Source: JAZNOL01 sp045580815 (lineage in GTDB: Bacteria; Bacillota; Clostridia; RUG12999). From it: DNA of 28,282 nt. Shown here piece after piece: positions 20,668 to 28,282 of this stretch (within the stretch, counting starts at the first letter, position 1; every line of letters begins with the position of its first letter). The notes beneath the pieces were generated by a model. The model made no database searches, was not told where the DNA came from, and saw only the letters and a program-made list of their open reading frames with translations. The translations under genes and the position numbers were made by a program. The stretch lies in contig JAZNOL010000038.1 of NCBI GenBank assembly GCA_045580815.1, forward strand, positions 1-28,282. The letters are read 5' to 3'.

Positions 20668-22161
20668 ATGATACTGTCTGTTATTATGCTTATTTCGGTA
20701 GCACTAATGTGTTATCTTTTTAATCTTAACAACAGGTTCGCACGTATAATTGTTATTTACTTTGTGAGTATTTGTGCAATTATGCTTACGGGCAGTCTTT
20801 ATGCGTCTAAAACAGCATACTATCCAAGGGGTTTTGAATACCAAATATTTTACTTTTTCTATTCAATGAAAATTCCGCTTACCACAGTAGTACGTAGTTA
20901 TTATCTGTCGTTTGCTTTGTACATATTATGCGGGGCAATTTTTATACGCAACCTTACAAAACCGCGAAAACTTTCATTTCTATGGTTTTTACCGGTAATA
21001 TTTTTTCCGATTTCAAACGATCCGGCTGTGTCAAAATGGCTATATCTGATGTCGTATACATCACCGTCTAATGCGGTGACAGCGGCAAGAATAACGGGGA
21101 TTATGCATGGAATTAATTATGTAATTATTTATTTATACATGATTTTACCATTGTTATTGCTAGTTCGTTATTGTATAAAAACGCAAATATATGTAAAACG
21201 TCGTGATGCCATAGTTCTTGGTGCTTGCGTTACGTCAATCAGCCTGTTTGTGCAGGTGATGATTATGAACGGTATTTATAAAAACATCATGTTCGATAAG
21301 GTTAATGCGGCAAAAATTGCTGAATCAATGACAGAGGGTAATGAATACGTTTTTATGCCGGTTATTATTGGCGTAATAGCCATTGCAATACTTTTGCTTC
21401 TTATGTATTTTAAGCCATTTAAATATTTTTCGGCAGCAGGCATAAGAGAAGTACGGTATAAACAAAAATCGCTTCAGGAATCACGTGCGTTACTGCATAT
21501 ATACAAAAATGCACTTTTAGGTATGCGTCAGCAGCTTCAGTTTGCAACAGAAAATCTTGAAAACCAAAATTATACCGAAACCGGTGAAAATGTTGCTCTT
21601 GCACGTCAAATAGCAGAGGAATCGTATGCAAGCCTCAGCAAAACACTTATGCAGACCGGAAACCCTAAAATTGTATTAAAGAAAATCTGCCTTAATAACC
21701 ACATTGATGAAGCTGTGAAAAAGTGCAAGGGCGAATATCCAATAAATATCACTGCAGCAGACAATGCTAAAAATATAACGGTATATGCCGATGGTGGGCA
21801 TATTACAGAAGTGTTTACCAATTTGCTTGTAAATGCAATGGATGCGCTCAAAGTAAAAAAAGGGGAAAATCCTCATATTGATATTGAGATTACCAAAGAT
21901 GATACACTGGCATATATTGAGATTAGAGATAACGGTGTGGGTATAGAAAGAAAAAACATCAAAAAGATTTTTCGACCGTTTTTTACCACAAAATCAGCAT
22001 CTTATGGCGGCGTTGGTCTTAACTATGCCGAAAATATAATAAAACAGCACAACGGAGATATACGTGTGAGAAGTGTATATGGCGAATATACGGTTTTCCA
22101 GATAACGTTACCTGTTTATGCAGGAAAATCGAGAGGGGTAACTAAAAATGAGCAAAAGTAA
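20668..22161 (+). CDS. Membrane sensor histidine kinase
   Basis: A 497-residue kinase. About seven hydrophobic segments fill residues 1-250, with no large extracellular domain. A dimerisation helix follows with LLHIYKNALLG (H277 the likely phospho-acceptor). The ATP-binding domain has N box TNLLVNAMDA (384-393), G1 DNGVGI (421-426), F box IFRPFFTT (434-441) and G2 GGVGLNYA (447-454). The H-box lacks the usual acidic residue after His and resembles the H-x-Y-K-N type of AgrC/SpoOB-like kinases. The multi-pass sensor suggests an intramembrane or small-molecule signal. The gene overlaps its regulator by 14 bases. GAGGAATAG precedes the ATG. Confidence 0.88.
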   Translation: MILSVIMLISVALMCYLFNLNNRFARIIVIYFVSICAIMLTGSLYASKTAYYPRGFEYQIFYFFYSMKIPLTTVVRSYYLSFALYILCGAIFIRNLTKPRKLSFLWFLPVIFFPISNDPAVSKWLYLMSYTSPSNAVTAARITGIMHGINYVIIYLYMILPLLLLVRYCIKTQIYVKRRDAIVLGACVTSISLFVQVMIMNGIYKNIMFDKVNAAKIAESMTEGNEYVFMPVIIGVIAIAILLLLMYFKPFKYFSAAGIREVRYKQKSLQESRALLHIYKNALLGMRQQLQFATENLENQNYTETGENVALARQIAEESYASLSKTLMQTGNPKIVLKKICLNNHIDEAVKKCKGEYPINITAADNAKNITVYADGGHITEVFTNLLVNAMDALKVKKGENPHIDIEITKDDTLAYIEIRDNGVGIERKNIKKIFRPFFTTKSASYGGVGLNYAENIIKQHNGDIRVRSVYGEYTVFQITLPVYAGKSRGVTKNEQK

Positions 22162-22840
22162 AAAAATACGTGTAGCAATATGTGATGATGCTGATTATCT
22201 GTGCCAGGGCTTTAAAACACAACTTTCAAAAGAAGAAAGATTTGAAATTGTAGGTACAGCAAATTCTGCATCGGAGTGCATAGATATGATTGAAAAGGTT
22301 TTTCCGGATGTTCTGCTGTTGGATATACGCATGGAAACCGACCATGCTGGTATTGATGCTATTGCGGGAATACAGGATTTATCACCCGAAACAAAGATCA
22401 TTATGCTTACTTGTTATGACGATGAAAATTATGTTTTTGATGCATTTGCAAATGGGGCAGACGATTACTGTCTTAAAGATGCGGATATATCAGTAATTAT
22501 CGAAAAAATATGCAGTGTTTATGACGGTGTTCCGCAGATAGATCCTGCTATACTTAAAAAGCTGATGAAGAAAACGAGAGAAATGTACACAAGCCAAAAC
22601 TCAATTTTAATTTTATACAGCCAAATTTCTTCGCTTACATCCGGTGAATTTGAATTGCTTTCAGAGATGTATTATGGTAGTTCGTATAAAAAAATTGCCG
22701 AAAAGAAAGCGGTTGAGGTTGATTCTGTGCGGAAAATGGCACAAAGACTTCTTGCCAAGTTTGAAGCAAAAAGCATGAAAGAGCTTATTTTTTCAATGAA
22801 ACAACTAAGATTTTTTGAAACAATAGAAAAGAAAAATTAG
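22148..22840 (+). CDS. LuxR/NarL-type response regulator
   Basis: A 230-residue regulator. The receiver domain has the acidic pair D13-D14, phospho-acceptor D59 in VLLLDIRM, T88 and K110. The C-terminal helix-turn-helix spans about 162-213 (LTSGEFELLSEMYYGSSYKKIAEKKAVEVDSVRKMAQRL). The HTH is divergent: the usual LTxRExEVL is LTSGEFELL. Its start lies inside the kinase gene, so the pair is translationally coupled and certainly partners. Likely targets are the following solute-binding and secreted protein genes, an inference from position. A terminator directly follows. Confidence 0.88.
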   Translation: MSKSKKIRVAICDDADYLCQGFKTQLSKEERFEIVGTANSASECIDMIEKVFPDVLLLDIRMETDHAGIDAIAGIQDLSPETKIIMLTCYDDENYVFDAFANGADDYCLKDADISVIIEKICSVYDGVPQIDPAILKKLMKKTREMYTSQNSILILYSQISSLTSGEFELLSEMYYGSSYKKIAEKKAVEVDSVRKMAQRLLAKFEAKSMKELIFSMKQLRFFETIEKKN

Positions 22841-22843
22841 CGG

Positions 22844-22873
22844 AAACGGGCATTAAAGTATGCCCGTTTTTGA
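22844..22873 (+). terminator. Terminator of the two-component system
   Basis: AAACGGGCAT pairs with ATGCCCGTTT around a six-base loop, followed by further T's. Confidence 0.9.
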
Positions 22874-22926
22874 GAAATTTTGAAAAAGCGGACAAAAATT
22901 GTCCTCTTCCCAAAACAAAAAATCTA

Positions 22927-22935
22927 TGCTATAAT
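22927..22935 (+). promoter_or_regulatory. Extended -10 promoter element ahead of the solute-binding gene
   Basis: TGCTATAAT is a perfect extended -10 box, 21 bases upstream of the ATG. No -35 box is found at 17 bases; TTGTCC lies 25 bases away. This suggests an activator-dependent promoter, and the adjacent response regulator is an obvious candidate. Confidence 0.45.
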
Positions 22936-22956
22936 TATACATGGGAGAAGATTGGC

Positions 22957-24306
22957 ATGAAAAAGTTGACAGCGTTGCTCTTGACAGTGGTGGCTTTTGC
23001 GAGTCTGCTTACCGGATGTGGTAGTGGAAGCAAAAAAAATGTTGAAACTGTAAAGATTTGGACATCAAACTCTCACAGTTTTGGTAAAGAACTTAATTAC
23101 ATAAATAATTACAATAAAACCGATGGCAAAAAAAAGGGCATATACATTGACTATATTCTTAAAGCATACAATCTGTATGAAGAACTTGAAAAAGCTGTTG
23201 CAACAGACAATGCTCCTCAATTTTCCTCTTGGGCAAATATGGAGTATCAGGTAGAAAGCGGTAATATAGTGCCGATTAACGATTTGCCGGGCGGTGAACA
23301 GCTGCTTAGTATGCATTTGGAAAAAGGTTTGGAATATGCACCATATACAATATACGGAGAAAAAGTCTATGCACTTCCTACAGGCATCGGAACACAAGGG
23401 CTTGTATATAATAAAAGTATGTTTAAAGAGGCAGGACTTGTGGACGAAAACGGTGAAGTAATTCCGCCGGAAACTATTGACGAAATGCGACAGTATGCAA
23501 AAATGCTCACAAATAGCAAAAAAGGGGAATATGGTATTATTCTTCCTATGGCGTGGGATAAAGTTAAAGCATATAAAGGTGGGGACAGCAACTCACTTTG
23601 GTTTTCTCAGGATATATTATCTCTTGCAGTTGCATCTGTCGGAGTTGACAGGTATAAGCATACACAGGGGTTTGCACAGGCCTTTGAACCTTATTTGGAA
23701 ATAGTTTTGGGTATGAAAGAAGATGGCAGTATATATCCGGGTGCTGAAAATATGACAAATGAATCGGCACGCGCAATTTTCTCCGGTGGTGATGTTGGCA
23801 TGAAAATATCATCAACATTTGACGTGGCTGTGTTTAACTACCAATTTCCGGTTGTGGATGACTGGGGGGTTGCACCGCTTCCTGTTTTGAATAAAGGAGA
23901 ACGGCACAGACAACTAAGTAGCTATAACTGTACAGGCATGATAAGCAGTTCGGCACTTAAAAAGGTTACTCCTGAAAAATTGACAGAGGTACTTAAAGTC
24001 TTTATCTCAGATGATTACAAAATAATGATGTATGAAGAAGGACTTCAGTTGCCATATGGATTGGATATTTCAAATGTTTCTACAGAAAATATGCCGAAAG
24101 GCTGGAGTGAGTTTGCAAAGATTGCAGAAAATACCATTATATTTGAAGGTGGCTTGCTGGCATCAAATGAAGATTTTCCGCGAATATTTGTAAATGATGT
24201 TTACCTTGGTGGCAAAAATTTGTCAGAAACAGCAAAAAAACATGATGAAGCTATATTAGAAGAATGGCGGCAGATGGATATAGAAAAGGAGAAAGAAAAT
24301 AATTAA
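22957..24306 (+). CDS. Extracellular solute-binding lipoprotein (ABC transporter, family 1)
   Basis: A 449-residue lipoprotein. The signal MKKLTALLLTVVAFASLLTGC has its acylated Cys at residue 21, and the mature part has the family 1 sugar-binding pattern. Visible marks are VKIWTSNSHSFGKEL, VYALPTGIGTQGLVYNKSMFKEAGL, and an aromatic-rich central section followed by WGVAPLPVLNKGERHRQLSSYNCTGMI. Such proteins capture oligosaccharides outside the membrane and pass them to ABC permeases. No permease or ATPase gene follows, so it either uses a distant transporter or acts as a sensor-associated binding protein. The signal peptide fixes the start at 22957. It precedes the giant secreted protein gene by 59 bases. 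Confidence 0.88.
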   Translation: MKKLTALLLTVVAFASLLTGCGSGSKKNVETVKIWTSNSHSFGKELNYINNYNKTDGKKKGIYIDYILKAYNLYEELEKAVATDNAPQFSSWANMEYQVESGNIVPINDLPGGEQLLSMHLEKGLEYAPYTIYGEKVYALPTGIGTQGLVYNKSMFKEAGLVDENGEVIPPETIDEMRQYAKMLTNSKKGEYGIILPMAWDKVKAYKGGDSNSLWFSQDILSLAVASVGVDRYKHTQGFAQAFEPYLEIVLGMKEDGSIYPGAENMTNESARAIFSGGDVGMKISSTFDVAVFNYQFPVVDDWGVAPLPVLNKGERHRQLSSYNCTGMISSSALKKVTPEKLTEVLKVFISDDYKIMMYEEGLQLPYGLDISNVSTENMPKGWSEFAKIAENTIIFEGGLLASNEDFPRIFVNDVYLGGKNLSETAKKHDEAILEEWRQMDIEKEKENN

Positions 24307-24319
24307 CTGCGACGCAGTT
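24305..24319 (+). terminator. Small hairpin between solute-binding and secreted-protein genes
   Basis: AACTGC-GAC-GCAGTT followed by TTT overlaps the stop codon. The 6-bp stem is short, so it may only reduce transcription into the next gene. Confidence 0.35.
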
Positions 24320-24365
24320 TTTAAATATATAATAATTTTAAAAAACTTTTAAGGAGGAATTTTTT

Positions 24366-27300
24366 ATGAAAAATTCAGTAAAACGCATTTTGTCAATGCT
24401 TATGGCTCTGGCAATGCTTATGGCATTTGCTCCGGCAGCTATGGCAGCTGACACAGATGCAGCAGCACTTATTTACGAAGATTTTGACATGGCAATGGTG
24501 TGGACAGAAGCAAATCAGGATCCCAAAGCACTTGCAACACCGATCTTTTTGTCAGATTATCAGGTAAACGCATGGGATAACAATTCACTTAATCCCATTT
24601 TGTGGACTCCCGACTGGGCAGCGAGCGAAACTTTTACAGATAATGGTGAAGCAGTAAGAAGATTTTTTATTAACGACACAAACTACTTTGATGCTGGCTA
24701 CGAAATGTGGAATCCCGGCAAAAGCTATCAGCGTGCTATCACATACCGTCCGAAACAGGCAGGCGAAGCTACAGTCAGAGATATTAACGGTGAGTCAACA
24801 GGCACAGATTCATATGTTCCTTATTATGTAGGTAATCTTGCAAACGGAACAAAAGCTCCGGAAAGCTGGATTTTTGACAATTGGGGTTTTAACGGCTTCA
24901 GATACTTCAGCTCAAACGAAACACCCGGAAAAAATAAAGATTTCTCTGCTATTAAAGATACAGGCTACGCAATATATAATGTAATGATTGAATCATCATA
25001 CAGCCTTGACGGTGTATATCTTGCACTTACATATACCGACCCGGTATGGTGGGTAAATCCGGATGGAACAGAGTTGTACGGTCACTATGCAGTTGGTGTG
25101 CCGGTTGCTGATTATTACGATGTTGCAAAAGGCGGCTATCAGACAATAAAAGTTCCGCTTTCAGCATTTAACCTCCAGGATCCCGATGTATTTGTAAGCA
25201 TTGCTTACGGTGCAGAATCTGCTTTGCAGAATGACTATGAAAACTACAGACTTTATAATGATGTAATGTTTAACGGTTTCACAGGTATGGGTATTATCAG
25301 AAACGACGTTGATGAAGATGCAGTTACAGGCTTTGCAGCAAATGTAAAAAATCTGGCAATTGTTGATACTCCCGAAAGCAATGTTTCTCTTATTGTAGAA
25401 TATGATGAAGCATCAGAAACTGCTTCTCTTGAATGGACAGGTTCAGGCTACAGCGATACAACATATACAGTTGTTAAGAAAACAGGTCTTGCAACAGAAA
25501 CAGTTGATGTTGCAGATGCTCTTTCTTACACAGACACAAACGTTCCTAAAGGAACAACTACATATACAGTTGTTGCAAACATCGGTAAATACGATATGGC
25601 AGCAACAAGCAATGGTGTAGAAGTTACAAAAGGCGTTGCAAAAACAGAAGAAGTTGTTAAAGCAGATTTCACCCCGTCAGTTTATGACAATAGCAAATTT
25701 GCATCAGCGGCATATTATATTGGTAAAAACAACGGTCATAACGACTTTAACTACGGCATCCCGCATAGTAACGGAGAAATGCCTGCTAGCCCGTATACAG
25801 AAAAAGGTTATAAAGTAACTATTATCGACAACAACGGTGACGGAGAAGTTGTACCGTTTGAACAGAATCCGCAGATAGTTGGTCTTTCGGGATCAGGTAG
25901 TCCCGACGGCGTTAAAAACTGGGGAAGCACAACATGGGCGGCTGACGGTCTTCGTTTGTCTTATAGCTGGAATTTGAATGACCAGGCATCAATTGACGCA
26001 GTACCCGATAAATATTGGGGCAACGTTATGAACATTGCACCTTACAAAGATGGCGGTTATGCAATGTTTGAAGTTGAGGTGGGCGAAAACAACACAGCAA
26101 CAGACGGTGTCTATCTTGCCCTTACATCAGCAACAAACATCTGGGCGTTGGCGGGTATTACAGAGGCAACCCAGACAATGCCGGTTTCAAAATCAACACA
26201 TCCCGGTCTTCTTCAGGATCAGCATTACGGAACAGCAGTTGCAGGTGTTGACCTTGCAGACTATTATGATTTTGAAAAAGGCGGCTTGCAGAAACTGCTT
26301 GTTCCGATTTCAGAATTTGTAAACAATGCTGATTTTGCTGATATGTACGGCAAAGCATGGGCACTTAATCATTATAAAGTTAACAATATTCAATTTATTC
26401 CTGAACTGTTTAACGGTATGGGTATCGTAAAAGATGATAAAGATGCTGACAACATTACAACAGCAGAATTTTATATTAAAAACTTTAAAATTATCGGTGT
26501 ATCTGCTCCTGAAAAATTTGCAGCGGCAGACAATGGCGGCAAGGTTGAAATGTCATGGGAAGACACAGCAGACATCGGTGTAACATACCAAGTTGTTAAA
26601 AAATACGCAGGCAAAACAGAATATATTGATGTTGGAACAGCAACATACTATGTTGATGAAAATGTTGCAACAGGTTCAAACTACACATATTCTGTTGTTG
26701 CGGTAGATAGTGCAAACAGTGTAAAATCAGGCGAAAGCAATGCGGTTACAGTCAAATATGCAGATACACAGGTTTATGCAGAGTTTGATGTAGGTTACAA
26801 TGCAGGCAAAAATTCAAAACCTGACAACGGTAACGTTGGTATTCGTGGTCAGTGGGCATACGACTGGTGGTCAGTACAGAACGGTGGCAACTACACACTT
26901 ACAGACGGTGTTTCAACAAGACACTACATCAATGACTACGGCGTTGAAGATGCAGACAGACTTGGCGGCGGTAACTACCACGGTAGCATCAGCTACGGTG
27001 CAAATTACGGCTTCAACGGTTACAGATGGAGCCTTGGCGACCTTGAAGGCTTGAGCGGCGACGCTTATGCAACAGGCAGAAATGCAGCAATTGCAGCAGG
27101 TCTGTACGGTAACGTTAAAGACATCAGCGCAGTTAAAAACGATGCTTATGTAGTATATGATATTGATGTAGAAACAGATTCTGACCTCGATGATGTATAT
27201 CTTGCACTTTCATACATTTCATCAACATACTGGTTTGAAGGTGCTACCGATGCGGTTACAGACTTTGATAATCTTTCATTACAGCAGAACATCACAGGTA

Positions 27301-28282
27301 ACCACATTGTTACAACCTATGTAGGTGTTCCGCTTAAAGATTACTACGATGAAACAATCGAAGGCTATCAGCAGGTTATAGTTCCCCTTTCAGCATTTGA
27401 AACAGTTGTTGACGGCGACGGAAAAGTTAAATATAACGAATCACGCGGAAATACTGGTGACGGCGATAAATGGGTATTGAACCAGTCAATAATTAACTCC
27501 TCAAGCTGGGCTTGGAGCGGCAACACAGACTTCCGCAAAGTTAAAGGTCTTGGTCTTCTCAGAGTAGATAACGACGATACAAAACTTTCGCACTTCTATT
27601 ATGATACAAAAGGTCTTGCAGTCGTTAAAGTTAACCCTGTAACAAACCTTAAAGCAACTCTTGATGGTTCAAATGTAAACCTCACATGGGATGCTTCAAC
27701 AACAGAAAATATCAAAAAATACGAAATCAGCAGAAACGGCAAAGTTATCGGCTATGCTGAAAACGCAACATCATATGTTGATACAGATGCAAACAGCGGT
27801 AACAATACATATGAAGTTAAAGCAGTATCTTTCTCTTATGATGCAGTTAAATCGGCAAAAGCAACAGCTTCTGTAAATGTTCCGGTAAGTACAACACTCA
27901 AACTTTATGCCGGCACAGGTGCTTCAAAAGTTGAAACAAGCTATATCAAAGCAGGCGATATGACTGTTGAGGCTTATTCAAGCAAAGAAGGCAACACACT
28001 TTATGCCGCAAAATATGATGCAGAAGGCAAACTTCTCTTTGCTGATGCAGTAGCAATTCCGGCAGGCGAAACAAAATCACTTGTTATTACAGGTGTTGCA
28101 ATAACAGACGTTGTTAAAGGATTTATCTGGGATGCAAACTATGCTCCTGTTCAGAAACCTCTTGTAGCAAAAGAAAAACCCTTTACAGTTCTTGCAATCG
28201 GTGACGAATATGTTACAGACGCAACAGCAAACATTGAAGCTCTTGCAGATGTAAACGTTGCAGTGACAACAGTTGCGGCAAA
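24366..28282 (+). CDS. Very large secreted repeat protein, partial at the window end
   Basis: An open frame of at least 1,305 codons without a stop. A signal peptide (MKNSVKRILSMLMALAMLMA, then APAAMAA) is followed by three tandem units. Each unit has a beta-sandwich of carbohydrate-binding style, with a VYLALTY-like strand at residues 215, 580 and 943. Other marks are a GV-ADYYD--KGGYQ--KVPLSAF block and an FNG-GMGI-DD segment. Each unit ends in an Fn3-like module (for example NLKATLDGSNVNLTWDAS). After unit three a different domain begins; near the edge VLAIGDEYVTDA resembles the first block of SGNH hydrolases. AAGGAGG precedes the ATG, and the start-proximal codons are GCA/ACA/GTT-rich as in a highly expressed gene. 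It is probably cell-surface and glycan-binding; the function is unproven. Confidence 0.88.
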   Translation, partial: MKNSVKRILSMLMALAMLMAFAPAAMAADTDAAALIYEDFDMAMVWTEANQDPKALATPIFLSDYQVNAWDNNSLNPILWTPDWAASETFTDNGEAVRRFFINDTNYFDAGYEMWNPGKSYQRAITYRPKQAGEATVRDINGESTGTDSYVPYYVGNLANGTKAPESWIFDNWGFNGFRYFSSNETPGKNKDFSAIKDTGYAIYNVMIESSYSLDGVYLALTYTDPVWWVNPDGTELYGHYAVGVPVADYYDVAKGGYQTIKVPLSAFNLQDPDVFVSIAYGAESALQNDYENYRLYNDVMFNGFTGMGIIRNDVDEDAVTGFAANVKNLAIVDTPESNVSLIVEYDEASETASLEWTGSGYSDTTYTVVKKTGLATETVDVADALSYTDTNVPKGTTTYTVVANIGKYDMAATSNGVEVTKGVAKTEEVVKADFTPSVYDNSKFASAAYYIGKNNGHNDFNYGIPHSNGEMPASPYTEKGYKVTIIDNNGDGEVVPFEQNPQIVGLSGSGSPDGVKNWGSTTWAADGLRLSYSWNLNDQASIDAVPDKYWGNVMNIAPYKDGGYAMFEVEVGENNTATDGVYLALTSATNIWALAGITEATQTMPVSKSTHPGLLQDQHYGTAVAGVDLADYYDFEKGGLQKLLVPISEFVNNADFADMYGKAWALNHYKVNNIQFIPELFNGMGIVKDDKDADNITTAEFYIKNFKIIGVSAPEKFAAADNGGKVEMSWEDTADIGVTYQVVKKYAGKTEYIDVGTATYYVDENVATGSNYTYSVVAVDSANSVKSGESNAVTVKYADTQVYAEFDVGYNAGKNSKPDNGNVGIRGQWAYDWWSVQNGGNYTLTDGVSTRHYINDYGVEDADRLGGGNYHGSISYGANYGFNGYRWSLGDLEGLSGDAYATGRNAAIAAGLYGNVKDISAVKNDAYVVYDIDVETDSDLDDVYLALSYISSTYWFEGATDAVTDFDNLSLQQNITGNHIVTTYVGVPLKDYYDETIEGYQQVIVPLSAFETVVDGDGKVKYNESRGNTGDGDKWVLNQSIINSSSWAWSGNTDFRKVKGLGLLRVDNDDTKLSHFYYDTKGLAVVKVNPVTNLKATLDGSNVNLTWDASTTENIKKYEISRNGKVIGYAENATSYVDTDANSGNNTYEVKAVSFSYDAVKSAKATASVNVPVSTTLKLYAGTGASKVETSYIKAGDMTVEAYSSKEGNTLYAAKYDAEGKLLFADAVAIPAGETKSLVITGVAITDVVKGFIWDANYAPVQKPLVAKEKPFTVLAIGDEYVTDATANIEALADVNVAVTTVAA

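Noticed and set aside
25402..27876. Gln- and Thr-rich open frames within 25402-27876
   Set aside because: They are shifted readings of the repetitive, GCA/ACA-rich coding sequence of the large secreted protein, whose own frame is open throughout.
1..28282. CRISPR array, insertion sequence or defence island
   Set aside because: There are no regularly spaced direct repeats, no transposase genes and no recognisable nuclease or defence cluster. The SLOG gene alone is not sufficient evidence.

Overview
The window looks like chromosome of an anaerobic, low-GC Firmicute of the class Clostridia, probably an uncultured gut-type relative of Oscillospiraceae/Ruminococcaceae. The reasons are AT-rich intergenic DNA, SigA-type TTGACA-17-TATAAT promoters, AGGAGG ribosome sites with several TTG starts, a YlmC/YmxH-type sporulation-associated protein, and palindromic repeats of a kind I associate with gut Clostridia. 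No complete rRNA, tRNA, CRISPR array or insertion sequence is visible. The taxonomy is an inference.

Layout. 25-1233 (+): a Gfo/Idh/MocA oxidoreductase resembling GH109. 1364-2155 (-): a SLOG/DUF1273-like gene behind a ~220-nt structured leader with a mutually exclusive antiterminator/terminator pair. 2215-2767: no intact gene, possibly decayed coding DNA. 2768-9064 (-): a leftward run. In transcription order it encodes a DRTGG-domain protein, RlmB-type methyltransferase, a YcxB-like membrane protein, YfbR-type 5'-deoxynucleotidase, TadA, a B12-binding radical SAM protein, a GMP synthase lacking its glutaminase domain, and a lipoprotein. Two ~175-bp copies of a multi-hairpin repeat (7168-7345, 9068-9242) sit exactly at the starts of the YfbR and DRTGG genes.

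9346-14592 (+): YlmC/YmxH; a second structured RNA/attenuator leader (9657-9811) ahead of an exported stalk-domain protein; a catabolic-looking cluster of HpcH/HpaI aldolase, M14 peptidase and sialidase-like protein, interrupted by a composite palindromic repeat; and a small XRE regulator whose ribosome site lies in a 19-bp RNA helix. 14736-20130 (+): SMC, FtsY and a CCA-adding enzyme, a housekeeping block. 20170-20602: a recombination scar, with the 3' end of a tmRNA/tRNA-like gene and a truncated tyrosine integrase. 20668-28282 (+): a membrane histidine kinase, its LuxR-type response regulator, a solute-binding lipoprotein, and a very large secreted protein of three ~364-residue repeat units that runs off the window.

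The most unusual content is regulatory. Two unrelated genes (SLOG and stalk-domain) are preceded by leaders of the same design: an A-tract-spacer promoter, long-range pairing of the RNA 5' end, and an identical 12-nt GTTTTTTGGTGC core where antiterminator and terminator compete. Further candidates are the start-site-overlapping repeats and the helix sequestering the XRE ribosome site. All structure claims come from reading complementarity by eye; no folding or database search was run.
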